Of a stretch of DNA of 64,000 bases, positions 23,401 to 33,730 are shown piece by piece. Source of the DNA: Codonopsis lanceolata (taxonomy: Eukaryota > Streptophyta > Magnoliopsida > Asterales > Campanulaceae); NCBI GenBank assembly GCA_013146195.2, contig CM028379.1, positions 59,221,693 to 59,285,692 on the forward strand. The letters are read 5' to 3'. A program made the position numbers and the translations under genes. The notes under the pieces are model-generated. The model saw nothing but the letters and a program-made list of their open reading frames with translations. It was not told the DNA's origin and searched no databases. Position 1 is the first letter of the stretch; every line of letters starts with the position of its first letter.

Positions 23401-23517
23401 TAAGGTATTGGCTTCTAGATAGCCTACCAACACAAATCAAGATTCTCAAATCAAGTCAAGTATGCAAGGTCACGATTAAATGAGAAGGCCAATTACACTA
23501 AGGTTTGGGGTCTTACA
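19223..23517 (-). mobile_element. Solo gypsy LTR, 4.3 kb, inserted in 3' LTR
   Basis: On the minus strand it runs from TGTAAGACCCC (23517) to GAGTCGTCACA (19223), the typical start and end of many plant gypsy LTRs. The flanks are AAAAC on the left and GAAAC on the right, a 5-bp target duplication with one change, and the uninterrupted site AAAACTATTTG is present in the 5' LTR near 11176. No gag or pol is found inside, so recombination between two LTRs is the simplest origin. A TATA-like TATATG lies near 22888 (minus), and 33-bp dyad repeats lie upstream of it. It includes a (AT)n run at 20399-20428. Confidence 0.8.
23043..23129. repeat. 33-bp tandem dyad repeats in solo LTR U3
   Basis: Units start at 23043, 23076 and 23109 (third partial). 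Each complete unit holds an inverted pair GTTCGG...CCGAAC separated by 8-9 bases. In LTR orientation they lie about 400-480 bp from the LTR start and about 150 bp upstream of the TATA-like motif. Confidence 0.7.
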
Positions 23518-24636
23518 GAAACTATTTGACTTTTTGGCAAAATATATTTTTGGAGTCAACTCCTCCTTAGAAACCGGAAGGGTTATATATAAACTTTCTA
23601 TGCATTGTTCGCTCACCCTTTTCTACTTTTCTCCAAGTCGTAAGTAAGTTGGGGTCCTTTTAGGCTCGAGTGGACCGTGTGGAGGGTGACCCGTGCTAGA
23701 ATAAATTTTCTTGGTTTTGACGTTTTATTACGTTTATTTTAATAAACACTTATTTTGTATTGGGATTGGTGGAGCCAATTACATTTTGGGGCTTGTAATA
23801 GACAGTTAATGTGTTTTGGTTAGAGGAATTATAATGTTTTATTTTAGATATTTTGTTGTTTAATATTTTGTAATGGTGAAGTAGTCAAATTATGGGACCG
23901 CGATGTCAGTTCCGAGTATGGGGCGTTACAAAAGGAGTCAAGTCCTATTTAGCGATCGCCCCTGCCTTATGATATGACTCGAATGCCTCTCATTGTTAAA
24001 CATCAAAACTTTCATGCGCCCTATGTTTTAAATCAAGACTGTCTATTTTAGGACTAACAAAGGGCTTCAATTTGACTTTGTGTCTCATATAGCTGGGAAA
24101 TTCCCATTTTTTAGTATTTTTATGATCCAGCTCTAGGAAGGCTTGACTCAGCAGCTCTTATATTTCTAACAACTTTAGTTTTCATAGACTTCGAGAGATT
24201 TTTTAATCTCCAAATTTTGAATTCCCCTTCACAAACACACACTGATCAGCTTTACAATTCGCAAAATAGAACCACAACCACAAAGATCAACTCCCTATAC
24301 AATTCGCAAAATGGATTTAATTCAATTCAACAACGAAAATCAATCAGAAACAACAGTAGAACCCACAACTACTAATTAAATAATCAGCCTCCAATTTTTT
24401 TTTAAAAAAAGTCAAATAAAGCTAAGATTAACCCAAAATTCTGCCCTAAAAAACCATAATAAGCTTCAAAATTCTTCACTCAAATTTGAAGGAAAATTTT
24501 GTATCATTTGAAATAAACTCTCAGCATTGAGCACGACTAAGAAGGCCAAGTTAATCATGAGTAGATAGAAAAGTGAAATACTTATAATCGTGAATAATCT
24601 AACCTTGACGATGAGACAGAGTGGGGAAAACATTGA

Positions 24637-24860
24637 CTTAGATCTGGTGTGGACGATCTTGATGACGCCTTGAGGTGGTTGCGTTAATTGAGGAGAGGGG
24701 GGACTACACTGGAGAACGGTTTAGGGTTTATTTTACGCAATCTCTGTTCTTAGATCCAGTGGGGAAGACCTTGACAACGCCTTATGGTTACGTTAATTGA
24801 GGAGATGGAGGGATTACGGTGGAAACGGTTTAGGTTTATATTGTCCGCAGTCTCTGTTTT
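24637..24860. repeat. Tandem duplication, 112-bp period
   Basis: CTTAGATCTGGTG at 24637 and CTTAGATCCAGTG at 24749 begin two copies sharing GCGTTAATTGAGGAGA-like and ACGGTTTAGG blocks. It lies upstream of the CACTA-like terminus, probably inside that element. Confidence 0.65.
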
Positions 24861-24959
24861 TCGTGGTGGGGGGAAGGGGGAATTTGACCTTCTTTTTAGT
24901 CCTCCTATGTTTGTAAAATAGCATGGGGAAAATTAGATCGCGAATTATGTCGCCCTTTT

Positions 24960-25280
24960 TTTTTGGCTAGGCTTATAACAACGTATCCACGAACGTTGTA
25001 AAAACTTAAATCACAATGTTTTTTTATAAAATGTTATCAAAATAACGAGCATACGAAAACGTTTACTAAAGAACATTGTGTAAAATGGCTCAAGTACAAC
25101 GTTTCTATTAAAAACATTGTGAAAAAAAAGACACAAATGCAACATTTTTTTCTTAAAAACTTTGTGAAAAATAATCAACTACAACGTTTATCCAAAGACG
25201 TTGTGTAAAGAGTATCAAACACAACATTTAAAAAAAAAACTTTGTGCTTTAAATGTTGTAAATGCCCGGTTTTGTTGTAG
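24960..25280. mobile_element. CACTA-like transposon terminus with subterminal repeats
   Basis: Repeated ACAACGTTT and ACGTTGTG words in both orientations (about 24974, 25070, 25118, 25180, 25225) lead to GCCCGGTTTTGTTGTAG at 25264-25280. On the minus strand this reads CTACAACAAAACCGGGC, as in many eudicot CACTA elements after the terminal CA. The terminal TG is not intact, and the opposite end was not found, so this is a degenerate or truncated copy. 23931-24959 may belong to it but shows no recognised coding sequence. Confidence 0.55.
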
Positions 25281-25498
25281 CTATTGATTGATTGATTTCT
25301 GTAAATATCTTTTTCAAATTGAATTGGATAATCAGCGAACTGAAAAAAACCGAAATTGACTCAAGTGATCCCAAAAACTGATGAATCAAAACTTGGATGG
25401 AACCAAATTGTTTCGGTCATGGTGGGCTTGGAACCGAAGCTATTAAGTTTGGTTGCAATTTAGTCCAAGACCGAGTCGAGCCGACCCATGCTCATCCC

Positions 25499-25999
25499 AC
25501 CTCATCCCACACAATAAGTTTGGACTTGAGTATAAGTTTTACAATAGGGTTCCCTTGTTTTATTTTGCAAGTTGATTCCTCATTCAGATTAAAAGGGAAG
25601 GAAAAATCTAGAGTACACAATCGTACCGCCAAGCAACAAAAGAGATGCTATACTACTGGATGTCACGCTTTAATACAATTTCTCCTTTTGATTGCAACCC
25701 AGCACATAGATTTTCTCAAATAAATGTCTTTCCAATATTTCTATAACCATACATGGAAAAAATTCTTCAAATATCTGAATTAACCGATTTAATGATAACA
25801 TAAAACACGACATTGCTCGACATTTAAATTAGATACAAGCATTTCATTTTTTTTGTCAAGCTTATTTGATTATGACACATCCCATCATTTATTAACCACT
25901 TATGCGAGAACTTGAAAAGTTGATAAACTTGCAACATAAAATAAGGGAGTCCTTTTGTAGTGCTTATACTCAAATTCAAGCTTACTACATGGGATGAGG
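25499..25999. repeat. Imperfect inverted repeat, ~85-bp arms
   Basis: The left arm 25499-25583 (CTTGAGTATAAG ... TTGCAAGTTGAT) is the reverse complement, with mismatches, of 25912-25999 (TTGCAAC ... CTTATACTCAAATTCAAG). The arms are separated by about 330 bp. Short open frames on both strands here are mirror products of the repeat. Confidence 0.65.
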
Positions 26000-27130
26000 C
26001 CTCAATGATACATATGTATTGTTTTGAAGCAATGGACCTGAGAATAAGGAATATCATGAGAGTAATCAATCTTTTCGGGCTTAATATTTCATTTGGAGGT
26101 AAGACAATCGCTTTTTTTAATGGGGGGGGGGGGAATTCCTGACAAATAGTGTCCGAAAGGAATTAGGATATTGTTTATGTCATTATTAATTCATTGTATT
26201 TGTAGAAGAATTGTATTTTATTGAGATTGACAAAGAATATGAGATTACAAATTACATGGGGTCTAATGAGAGTTGCATAGATTTGAAACGTTTTGATGAT
26301 TAGATTGCAAATGTAGGCGATGGAAATTGAGGAACCAAACGATGGTTGTTCTTTTATTGATATTCTCGATAAGTTATTATTTAAGAATTCAATGATCTGA
26401 TGATAGTAATTGTCCAAAGCACATAGCCTGTATTTGGAAGTACTATTGATAACTCATCGTATTTCGAGTAGAGAGCTATTTTGGCTCAAACTCTTGATAT
26501 CATTCAATCCATAAAAGAGTACATGGTTTCAATTAATAATGATGAAGGAAGATTGTATTTGAGTTCAGATTCCCCGAGTCGTTCTAAGGGAAACATTGAT
26601 CTCTCGAATGATGTTCATACTCCTAATTAAATTTTTAAATGGAATTAGATGTTCTAGAGTTCCGAACCAAGAATTGAATTTGAAGCTTGGAACTCAAATT
26701 ATATATGTTGCTCAGTCATATAGATCATTCTATTCGACTTTGCATTGACACTAGTTTGATTGTTACAAGGCTTGGTACTCATGTTTAAGAAGAACAAGTT
26801 CTTACGAGAGGCAATCATGATTGTAAAGTTCTTATTCCAAAAATGTCATCGACAACTTCTAATCCATGACTTACATTCAAATTCCAATGAAGAAATTTTT
26901 TGCTAATTGTGTTTTATGCAATGTCTATCAACATAAGGCAGGGGCAATCTTTGTATAATGTAGTATCTCGTTTTGTCTCAAACCACTAATCCTTGGGACC
27001 TTTAAATTTTGATATGTGACGGTGATTGTACTTGTTCGACCCATATTGTCTTTAAGGAAGTATTCCAAAATTTATTATAATTTTTTGTTTAATGTAATAC
27101 TTTATAATTGAACATACTTTTTTTTCTTTA

Positions 27131-27202
<72 letters not shown>

Positions 27203-27261
27203 ATGTTTTTATATCAAAAGTTTGTTTATTATCTTTGAAGGTAAGTAAACATTATTCCATA
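26000..27261. other. Unassigned intergenic sequence
   Basis: No gene could be recognised. It contains a G run at about 26122-26133 and a (TG)n(TA)n microsatellite at about 27133-27200. The portion 26450-27050 has scattered short open stretches resembling decayed retroelement coding sequence, but I could not name a domain. Confidence 0.5.
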
Positions 27262-27972
27262 CTAGTTTTACACGTGCGTTAAATGCACGAACATATTTCT
27301 TTTTAAATTGAATTATAATCAAGCAAAACGAAGATAATAAAATATTAAAATAATAACAAATTACTTCAATGAATGGCTAACCGAATATGATTTGATTAAA
27401 ATTAAATAGTCAAATTTCAACTATTAGAATTACATCAATATTGATCACAAATTTATTATAAAAAATATATATGGCAATTGAATGACATTAATATCAAAGA
27501 TACAATGATTGATATATTCAAAGAGCAAAGCCGGTCCCCCGGGGCATAGCCGAGTGGTAAAAGGAGGGGGATATAAGATTCTGGAGGCATGCAACGTGGG
27601 TTCGATACTTGGTGGAAGCAATTTGTTTTCTTCTGAGGTTGGATCTTGTATGTGTTATTAGTTGACATGTTCTCAAACCCTATATCATTCGGGCATATCC
27701 CGCGATTTTCTTGGTAGTAGCAATGAGGGACCGGAACTACTACCTCAGGATTCAACCTGGTTTTAAAAAAAAAAGAAAAAAAAGAGCAAAGCTGGCTTTA
27801 AGGATCGGAAATCGAAGGGTTTTGTTTGTGAAAAGAGGAGAAATTAAAGAATTCATCCTTTTTAATTTGACTGAGTTAATGTTGATATATTTAATTTTTA
27901 ATTTAATATTGCATTAAATGAGATCTGGTTAATGATGTCTTATTTGAAAAATTGTTTTAGGCGAGAAACGGT

Positions 27973-28020
<48 letters not shown>
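27262..28020 (-). mobile_element. Non-autonomous Helitron, second copy
   Basis: The minus-strand 3' end is CTAG followed by T (27262-27265), with a CGTGC/GCACG stem a few bases inside, as in the 8507 copy. The other end shares TTTAGGCGRGAAA followed by a TA run, as at about 10805-10845. The exact 5' TC end is blurred by the TA microsatellite (27974-28020). It is short because its interior is mostly a SINE insertion. Confidence 0.65.
27535..27780 (+). mobile_element. tRNA-derived SINE
   Basis: The head has an A box TAGCCGAGTGG (27547-27557) and a B box GGTTCGATACT (27599-27609), the internal RNA polymerase III promoter. The body runs to an A-rich tail (27765-27780). It is flanked by 15-bp direct repeats AAAGAGCAAAGCCGG (27520-27534) and AAAGAGCAAAGCTGG (27781-27795), one mismatch, the mark of LINE-mediated insertion. 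Confidence 0.85.
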
Positions 28021-28024
<4 letters not shown>

Positions 28025-28214
28025 ACCCAGTCTATTCAATTTCATATATATGAGCAAAAAGTTGAATAATAAAATTGCATCTTTAAAGCTTTAAAACGAA
28101 TGTCCATATGAAACACTATTCCAAAACAAGAAAATGTCTCTTTGAGGGAAGGGAGAGAATTATTAGTACCAATAAATTAATAGTCTAGAAAATATTTAAA
28201 CATAAAAAAAGATA

Positions 28215-28393
28215 TTCCCTCCTTCCAAAAAAAATGTCCATTTTTCCTCATTTGGTTATTCAGAAAATATAGTCCTATTTCTAAAAATAATACAATATTT
28301 TTAATACATTTTTGAAAAAAACTACAAACAAATAAAACACCAATTTTAAAAAGTTTGACTAATTAAATTAAACTAATTTTTTGGGAGAAGGAA
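28215..28393. mobile_element. Stowaway-like MITE, 179 bp
   Basis: The terminal inverted repeats TTCCCTCCTTCCAAAAA and TTTTTTGGGAGAAGGAA are flanked by TA on both sides (28213-28214, 28394-28395), as in Tc1/mariner-derived MITEs. Confidence 0.8.
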
Positions 28394-28562
28394 TACTTGC
28401 TAAATAAAAAAATAAAAAGGTAACTATCTCCTATAAAACATTTGATTAGTTTGTGCATAGTTTAACTTAATTAACCTTCTCGGATTAGTCAATATTACCA
28501 TGCACCATTTAAGAGAATTAGCAAGTATTGTCCACTAGAATCAAACTCGAATAGATAACTTA

Positions 28563-28862
28563 AGACCTCGTTTGGTGTAGCGTTTTGAAAACGTAATTTT
28601 TTCAAAACGCGACGTTTTTAAATCGTAGTGTTTTCAAAACGTAGTTCTTTTCTTGTAAATATATTTGAGAAACTATTTCAAAACGTTATTTTTACAAACA
28701 TCATGGTAGTTGTAAATAGAGCATATTTTTTAAAACACTTTAAATTGGAGCGTTTTAAAACGCTATACATTTTTAAAATGTAACGTTTTAAAACGCTACA
28801 TTAAAATATTTTATTTTTTATCAGTATTTTAATCAAAACGATCTACCAAACAAATACTTAGT
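28563..28862. mobile_element. MITE-like element with GTTTTAAAACG palindromes
   Basis: It opens GACCTCGTTTGGT and closes ACCAAACAAATAC, an imperfect inverted pair common in plant MITEs. The interior is dense in GCGTTTTAAAACGC-type palindromes. The target duplication is unclear, so the superfamily is not assigned. Confidence 0.5.
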
Positions 28863-29148
28863 AAGCCAATTAAGACAATCATGTGCTTTTATAGTTTTAT
28901 GTTGTCAATTAAAGTGTTATCAAACCACAAAGGTCGGTACGTATGCCAGTTGATTTTGCTCATTAGGCTATTCAGTCAGTTACGGTTTTTGTAGCATAGT
29001 AGCATGTAATGTATGAGGTATTTTTCAAAATGTATAAGCCGAGTGTCGGAGACGTGCCTTTCGAAAAGTATATGTCAATTTTTGACTCTTCATTAACATT
29101 CAATCAAAATGGATCTCTTCAATGTAAATATAAATTTAATCTTATGTA

Positions 29149-29528
29149 CTCCCTCGGATCTATATATAAGCAAAAAATATCAAATTTTGATGGACTCAAA
29201 TAAAAGCAAAAATTACCATATTAAACTCTACTCACAACTTCCAAGAAGTTTGGTACCAAAAATGCCCCTTGTTAATTCTTTTGTTTTTCAAAATGTGTGC
29301 ACATTCCCTATACACAAAAGATCACTAATTATAAAATGAATTATAATGAATTGATGACAATGAATTAATATTGCATTAATTGTCATCAGTTTTGAGTGAG
29401 ATACTTAAGGGTATTTTAGTAAGCATACTTTTGTTTTATATAAAATCAAGATAATTTAACTAATTTAACTTACTTTCTTAATCTGTATGAAATCGGTTAG
29501 TTTTGCTTATATATAGGTCCGAATGGAG
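29149..29528. mobile_element. Stowaway-like MITE, 380 bp
   Basis: CTCCCTCGGATCTATATATA at the left pairs with TATATATAGGTCCGAATGGAG at the right, including an AAGCAAAA/TTTTGCTT extension. TA flanks lie at 29147-29148 and 29529-29530. Confidence 0.82.
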
Positions 29529-30328
29529 TATCATGGATACCACCATTAAAATAATATTTAACAAAAAATATAAAATAAAATAAAATAAAACAATCAATAG
29601 AAAGAGTTTTTAAAGATAATAATGATGACTAGGATATATCAACACCCTTAAGTCAAATGTAAAAAACTGATATTGTTATCTACAGTGTAAATAAATTTGG
29701 TTGTTACATCATATTAACACTCAACATCCACTATATTTGCATTGGATATATTTTTTTCTTTTAAAAAATGTCTAAATCCTAGGTATCATCTAATTTCTTT
29801 CTCATACACATTAGCAATGGAGATGCTCTTAATTCTCTTTGACTATGTGATTCTTGCCTCAAACACGTCTTTTTTTTCCTCCTAACACAATCAAATTTTC
29901 TCTCTCCGCATCTCTCTAAATTGATTGGAGTAAATACATTTGGGTATTTTTTTTTGTAATTTTAAATATTTATATTTTAATTTCTTTTTTTTAATTTGTG
30001 CTAAGTTTTCTTATTGATCTCAAATCTTTGTAATTTTGATTTAAGATAGTCTTTTGTTTATTCATTCTGTCTCATTCAATTTATTTTATGGTTTTTGTTT
30101 GTTGATATTTTCATTTTGAGTTTATTTCATTTAGGAGTTGGTGTATGTGTGTGAGAGAGAGAGAGTTTGTATGTGTGTGTGTGAGAGAGAGAGAGAATGC
30201 TTGTAGATATTTAATTATACTCTTATTGAATGAGTTACAAAATTTTAAAGTCAATAAAATGTATTATTTTTTTAGATTTTGAGATTTTTTTTTGTGTGGT
30301 GTACATTGATCAAATCCATACAAAATCT

Positions 30329-30391
<63 letters not shown>

Positions 30392-30735
30392 TTATTCGTA
30401 TCATGCTCCATACACTAATTACATCTTAATACCATATCATAAACACATACACGAAATGTAATATATAGATAAGTTAGTTTGAACCAACCACTTTATAAAT
30501 AAATATAGGTAAATAATGCATAGTATGTCACTAGATAGTGGCATGTTGACCATTTTTCAAATAAGTTTTGATTGTTACGTTTTCTTCCAATCCACTCCTC
30601 TCATAGTCGGCCTAACTATTATATCTTCGTCATTGGTGATTAACTTGGACTTTTAGCTTTATTTCTGATTACGTTATGATGAATTGTTTGAAACCAAATA
30701 CCATTCTCATGTTTCTATCCACTAACTTATCTCGG
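29529..30735. other. Unassigned AT-rich sequence with microsatellites
   Basis: No gene is recognised. It contains GTGTGT/GAGAGA runs at about 30140-30195 and an (AT)n run at 30331-30387. Confidence 0.6.
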
Positions 30736-32158
30736 GAGATAATTGCAAAATAAAGTCTGGCCTATTTTGTGTTTTATAAAATTAATCATGTGTATTGATT
30801 TTCATCATATTAAATTCTCACCTATTTTTATTTTTACAATTAAAACCTAACATTAAAGAGGTTTTAATTTTTTTAACGGAAAACTGAGTTGATTGTCATG
30901 TTGGCAGTTGACGTGGACACCGATGGTCTCAAACTTAGATTTCTCAATTTTTTTCATTACAAATTAAACCCTATATATTTTTATATCTTGCAAAAAGAAC
31001 TCTGATCAAACTAGATTTTATTTCCCATCATTTCTATTGCACATTAAACCCTATACATTTTTCTCTCATGCAAAACGAACCTTGGTCAAACTAGATTTTT
31101 TATCATGTCATTTTTATTAAGGAAAGAGCTTAATTGCTCGAGTAAACCTTAACAATACATGTTTTTGTTTTGTAATATAAACCTTGAGAGAAAATCAGAT
31201 TTTGTACAGGTGAGTTTCACGTGATTAATTAAAACTAAATTCCTAACTCTAACTCTATCAGATATGGTGATATTTTGGGAGAGAGAAGGAGAGCAATTTC
31301 TTGGGTTTTTTCATCACGCCAAATTCTTCCTTCCCGCTTGGAGAGTAGAGTGAATCGTGAATAATAGTCAGTGCAATGCGGTCTCTAAGGTTGTTCAATG
31401 ATCATGTAGCCCCTAATTAGGTAAGTAAACTATCCCTAAAAAAGTTTATTTCATTTGTATTGTGGTATTCGATTTCCAAATTACGAATCTTGATTTTTTT
31501 TTTATTTCGTGTATGCTTTGTGTCCTCTTGTGTCCACAATATTAGAGAAGTCTATGTTGAATTTCTTATTTCATTTGTGCTTTGGGTATTGTGTACTTTA
31601 TCCATTATGTGGTCCTTGTTCCGTTAAAAATCATATATACTCTCTCACTGCACTTGATATGTGTGTGTGTGTGTTTTGTTATCATGTATTTTGTGGCCCA
31701 TTTCACTTGGAGAAATAATGATTCAGGTTCTCAACCACATCTGGATTTAAATCTGGAGAACATATTGACTTTGATGAGCAGACTCTTTTAGGTAAAAACT
31801 GTTTTAACTATTGCTTGGACATAGTGGAAAACAGGGGAGACAGGGGGATATTTTGTGCGTTTGTTGCAGTTGATATATATGAAGATTGCTTACATAAAAA
31901 AAACATTTCATTTATTTCTAAAACGCAAAATAAAGAGAATACATTAGGGGTTTAATAAGTTTTAATTTTAACACATATCCAACAACAAAATGTATAATAC
32001 CACAAAATTAACCACGACCATTTCGTTAATACTTCCATACTTTGATAGCTTAATAATGCCCAATTATGATTAAAATGAAAATGAGGTTGAACACGAAGGA
32101 TAACACAAAACAAAACCAAAGACATTTATTTATTTTTTTTAGTTTCCATTTCAATTAC

Positions 32159-32385
32159 CTTTAGAGGAGGATCAAACAAGAGGAAAAATCGACATCTCCC
32201 CTCTAGCTGCAAGAAAAAAAAAAACAAGTAAATGAAAATTAATTTCTAGAAAATTAATTTTTTTAAAAAAATCAATAACTTACCCCATATCTTTCACAAC
32301 CCAAGAACCTCCTTCCTGGATTTTGATTGGTCCATGATGTTCGCATGACGACCGTACTTCCACAATGGAAGCGAATTGTGTTCAT
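32159..32385 (-). CDS. GRF-type zinc-finger protein fragment, two exons, in MULE
   Basis: Exon 1 (32284-32385) starts at the ATG complementary to 32383-32385 and ends at a GTAAGT donor. Exon 2 (32159-32206) follows a T-rich tract and GCAG acceptor. Joined, the frame gives 50 residues with the GRF hallmarks RTSWT, NPGRRF and GC, then after the junction RCRFF and DPP. Of the usual metal ligands, the first Cys of the C-x-C-G pair is replaced by Phe (FHCG), so zinc binding may be impaired. After exon 2 the frame either stops at about 32130 or splices again at AAGGTAATT. GRF zinc fingers bind nucleic acid in other proteins; small plant GRF proteins have no settled role. A TATA box lies 72-79 bp upstream. 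It could be a captured host fragment or a gene typical of this MULE family. Confidence 0.65.
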
Positions 32386-32456
32386 CGTGAAATAAAAAAA
32401 ATATAATTGAATGGATTGTTAGAGAATGAGATGGATTTCTTAGGATGAAATGTGTG

Positions 32457-32464
32457 TATATATA
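32457..32464 (-). promoter_or_regulatory. TATA box upstream of GRF frame
   Basis: The minus strand reads GGCTATATATACACAC just inside the right TIR, 72-79 bp before the GRF ATG, consistent with a promoter at the MULE end. Confidence 0.5.
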
Positions 32465-33092
32465 GCCAAAATCTGATTTTCTCTTAAGGTTTATATAGCA
32501 AAACAAAAACATGTATAAGGTTTACTTTGTAATAAAAATGGCGGGATAAAAAATCTAGTTGACCAAGGTTCATTTTGCAAGAGAGAAAAATGTATAGGGT
32601 TTAATGTGCAATAAAAATGACGGGAAATAAAATATAGTTTGACCAAGGTTCTTTTTGCAAGATATAAAAATGTATAAGATTTAATTTGTAATGAAAAAAT
32701 CGACAAATCTAAGTTTGAGACCACCTGTGTTCACATCAGCTGCCAACATGGCAGCCAACTCAACTTCCCGTTAAAAAAAGTAACATCTCTTTAACGGAAG
32801 GTTTTAATTGGAAAAATAAAAATAAGTGGAGGTTCAATATGGTGAAAATCAATATGCAAGGTTCATTTTGCAAAAAGTAAAATAGGTCAGGGTTTATTTT
32901 GCAATTATCTCCTTATCTTGGCTATGCCTAATTATATAGTATTATTAACAATTATTATGATCATCGTTATTTTATTGTGTTACTAGTGAAATTATATATA
33001 TATTTATTCTTGGTATTAATAGATTAACTTTAGGCTTTCTAAGTACAAAAATGTTTTGAGATTGTATATTTTTGGTGTTTCGTTATTTGTTA

Positions 33093-33296
33093 CTCCCTTT
33101 ATTTCGGGTAAAGAGCCTACATTCAAAAAATTATGATTATTATTTTCATAATATTTCAACTTTACCATCCACATTTGTTATTAACATATTGATTATGTTC
33201 AAAGTTTTTTGTGATTAGGATCAACTTTAATACTAATTATATATCCATTAATAGTTAAACTTTTCAAACATATACTCTTTGGATAAAATGAGAGAC
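33093..33296. mobile_element. Stowaway-like MITE, 204 bp
   Basis: CTCCCTTTATTTCGGGTAAA and the inverse of TTTGGATAAAATGAGAGAC form imperfect TIRs. TA flanks lie at 33091-33092 and 33297-33298. Confidence 0.65.
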
Positions 33297-33441
33297 TATT
33301 TACAAATTAGGGTGAAACTTTGGCCGGTCCTCTTTCATCGATTTTCAACCGCAAAAGGACGTGATTTTTGTTTTTAACCACTTAAGGACACTTTTAGGAG
33401 AAAAAAACGAGTATACCCTTGATGAAATTCAATCAGGCACG

Positions 33442-33730
33442 TGATGCATCGCAATTTGAAATGATGCATCGCAATTCCAATGTGTGCATCAATAAGCCAA
33501 GTTTTGCATCGGGATTACCGGGAAGAAATTTCATGGTACATCCGATGAATGTATCGCGATCCAATTTTGTGCATCGTGATTTTCTTTTGTATTCGAATAT
33601 CAAATTGATGCATCGATATTTTAAAACAACGCATCACAATTCAAAATAGGTGCATCGGGATGCAAAAACATGCATCATGATTAAATTTCTCCATCCATCA
33701 GAATGCAAAAACAACGCATCGCAATTACTT
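33442..33730. repeat. Irregular array of GCATCGCAATT-like motifs
   Basis: About a dozen variants of TGCATCGCAATT occur at irregular 15-30 bp spacing (for example at 33444, 33464, 33486, 33512, 33570, 33608, 33712). A 76-residue frame through it has recurring MHRNS/MHRYF-type words that are by-products. Flanking 33733-34282 shows no recognisable gene. Confidence 0.65.

Larger units (their letters stand above)
6791..23930 (+). mobile_element. Ty3/gypsy chromovirus (Tekay-like), nested and decayed
   Basis: A full-length element lacks only the first ~80 bp of its 5' LTR, which were separated by the Sirevirus insertion. Parts in order: 5' LTR, Met-tRNA primer site, an H3-tail-like ORF, gag, protease, RT, RNase H, integrase, a chromodomain-like end, polypurine tract and 3' LTR. 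The pol order and the C-terminal chromodomain mark a chromovirus; the long LTRs (about 2.4 kb without insertions) and domain style suggest the Tekay/Del group. gag-pol has many stops and frameshifts. The LTRs differ at many sites by eye, so the element is old and immobile. It hosts a Helitron (5' LTR) and a solo LTR (3' LTR). Confidence 0.88.
17188..23930 (+). repeat. Chromovirus 3' LTR (solo LTR inside)
   Basis: It begins TGTAATATC after the purine tract and ends GCGTTACA, with inverted ends TGTAA/TTACA. Without the insertion at 19223-23517 it is about 2.44 kb. It is colinear with the 5' LTR, with many substitutions and small indels. It is the empty-site reference for the Helitron in the 5' copy. 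Confidence 0.88.
30736..32911. mobile_element. Mutator-like element (MULE) with long TIRs
   Basis: The ends GAGATAATTGCAAAATAAA and TTTATTTTGCAATTATCTC are the tips of inverted repeats of about 450 bp (30736-31206 and 32468-32911). The 10-bp flanks CTTATCTCGG (30726-30735) and CTTATCTTGG (32912-32921) match at 9 of 10. Long TIRs plus a 9-11-bp duplication identify a MULE. No MURA-type transposase is seen. The interior carries a GRF zinc-finger frame on the minus strand, and an exon-like segment on the plus strand with a donor (ATTAGGTAAGT, about 31418), so this may be a gene-carrying MULE. Confidence 0.82.

Noticed and set aside
27547..27609. A tRNA gene
   Set aside because: A and B boxes are present but the acceptor and anticodon arms do not fold; body, tail and target duplications show a SINE.
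27456..27755. Minus-strand 99-aa frame
   Set aside because: It is antisense to the SINE, which has direct repeats and pol III boxes on the plus strand.
32294..32724. Two minus-strand frames of 72 and 77 aa
   Set aside because: They lie in the MULE inverted repeat and are out of frame with the GRF exons, which explain the region better.
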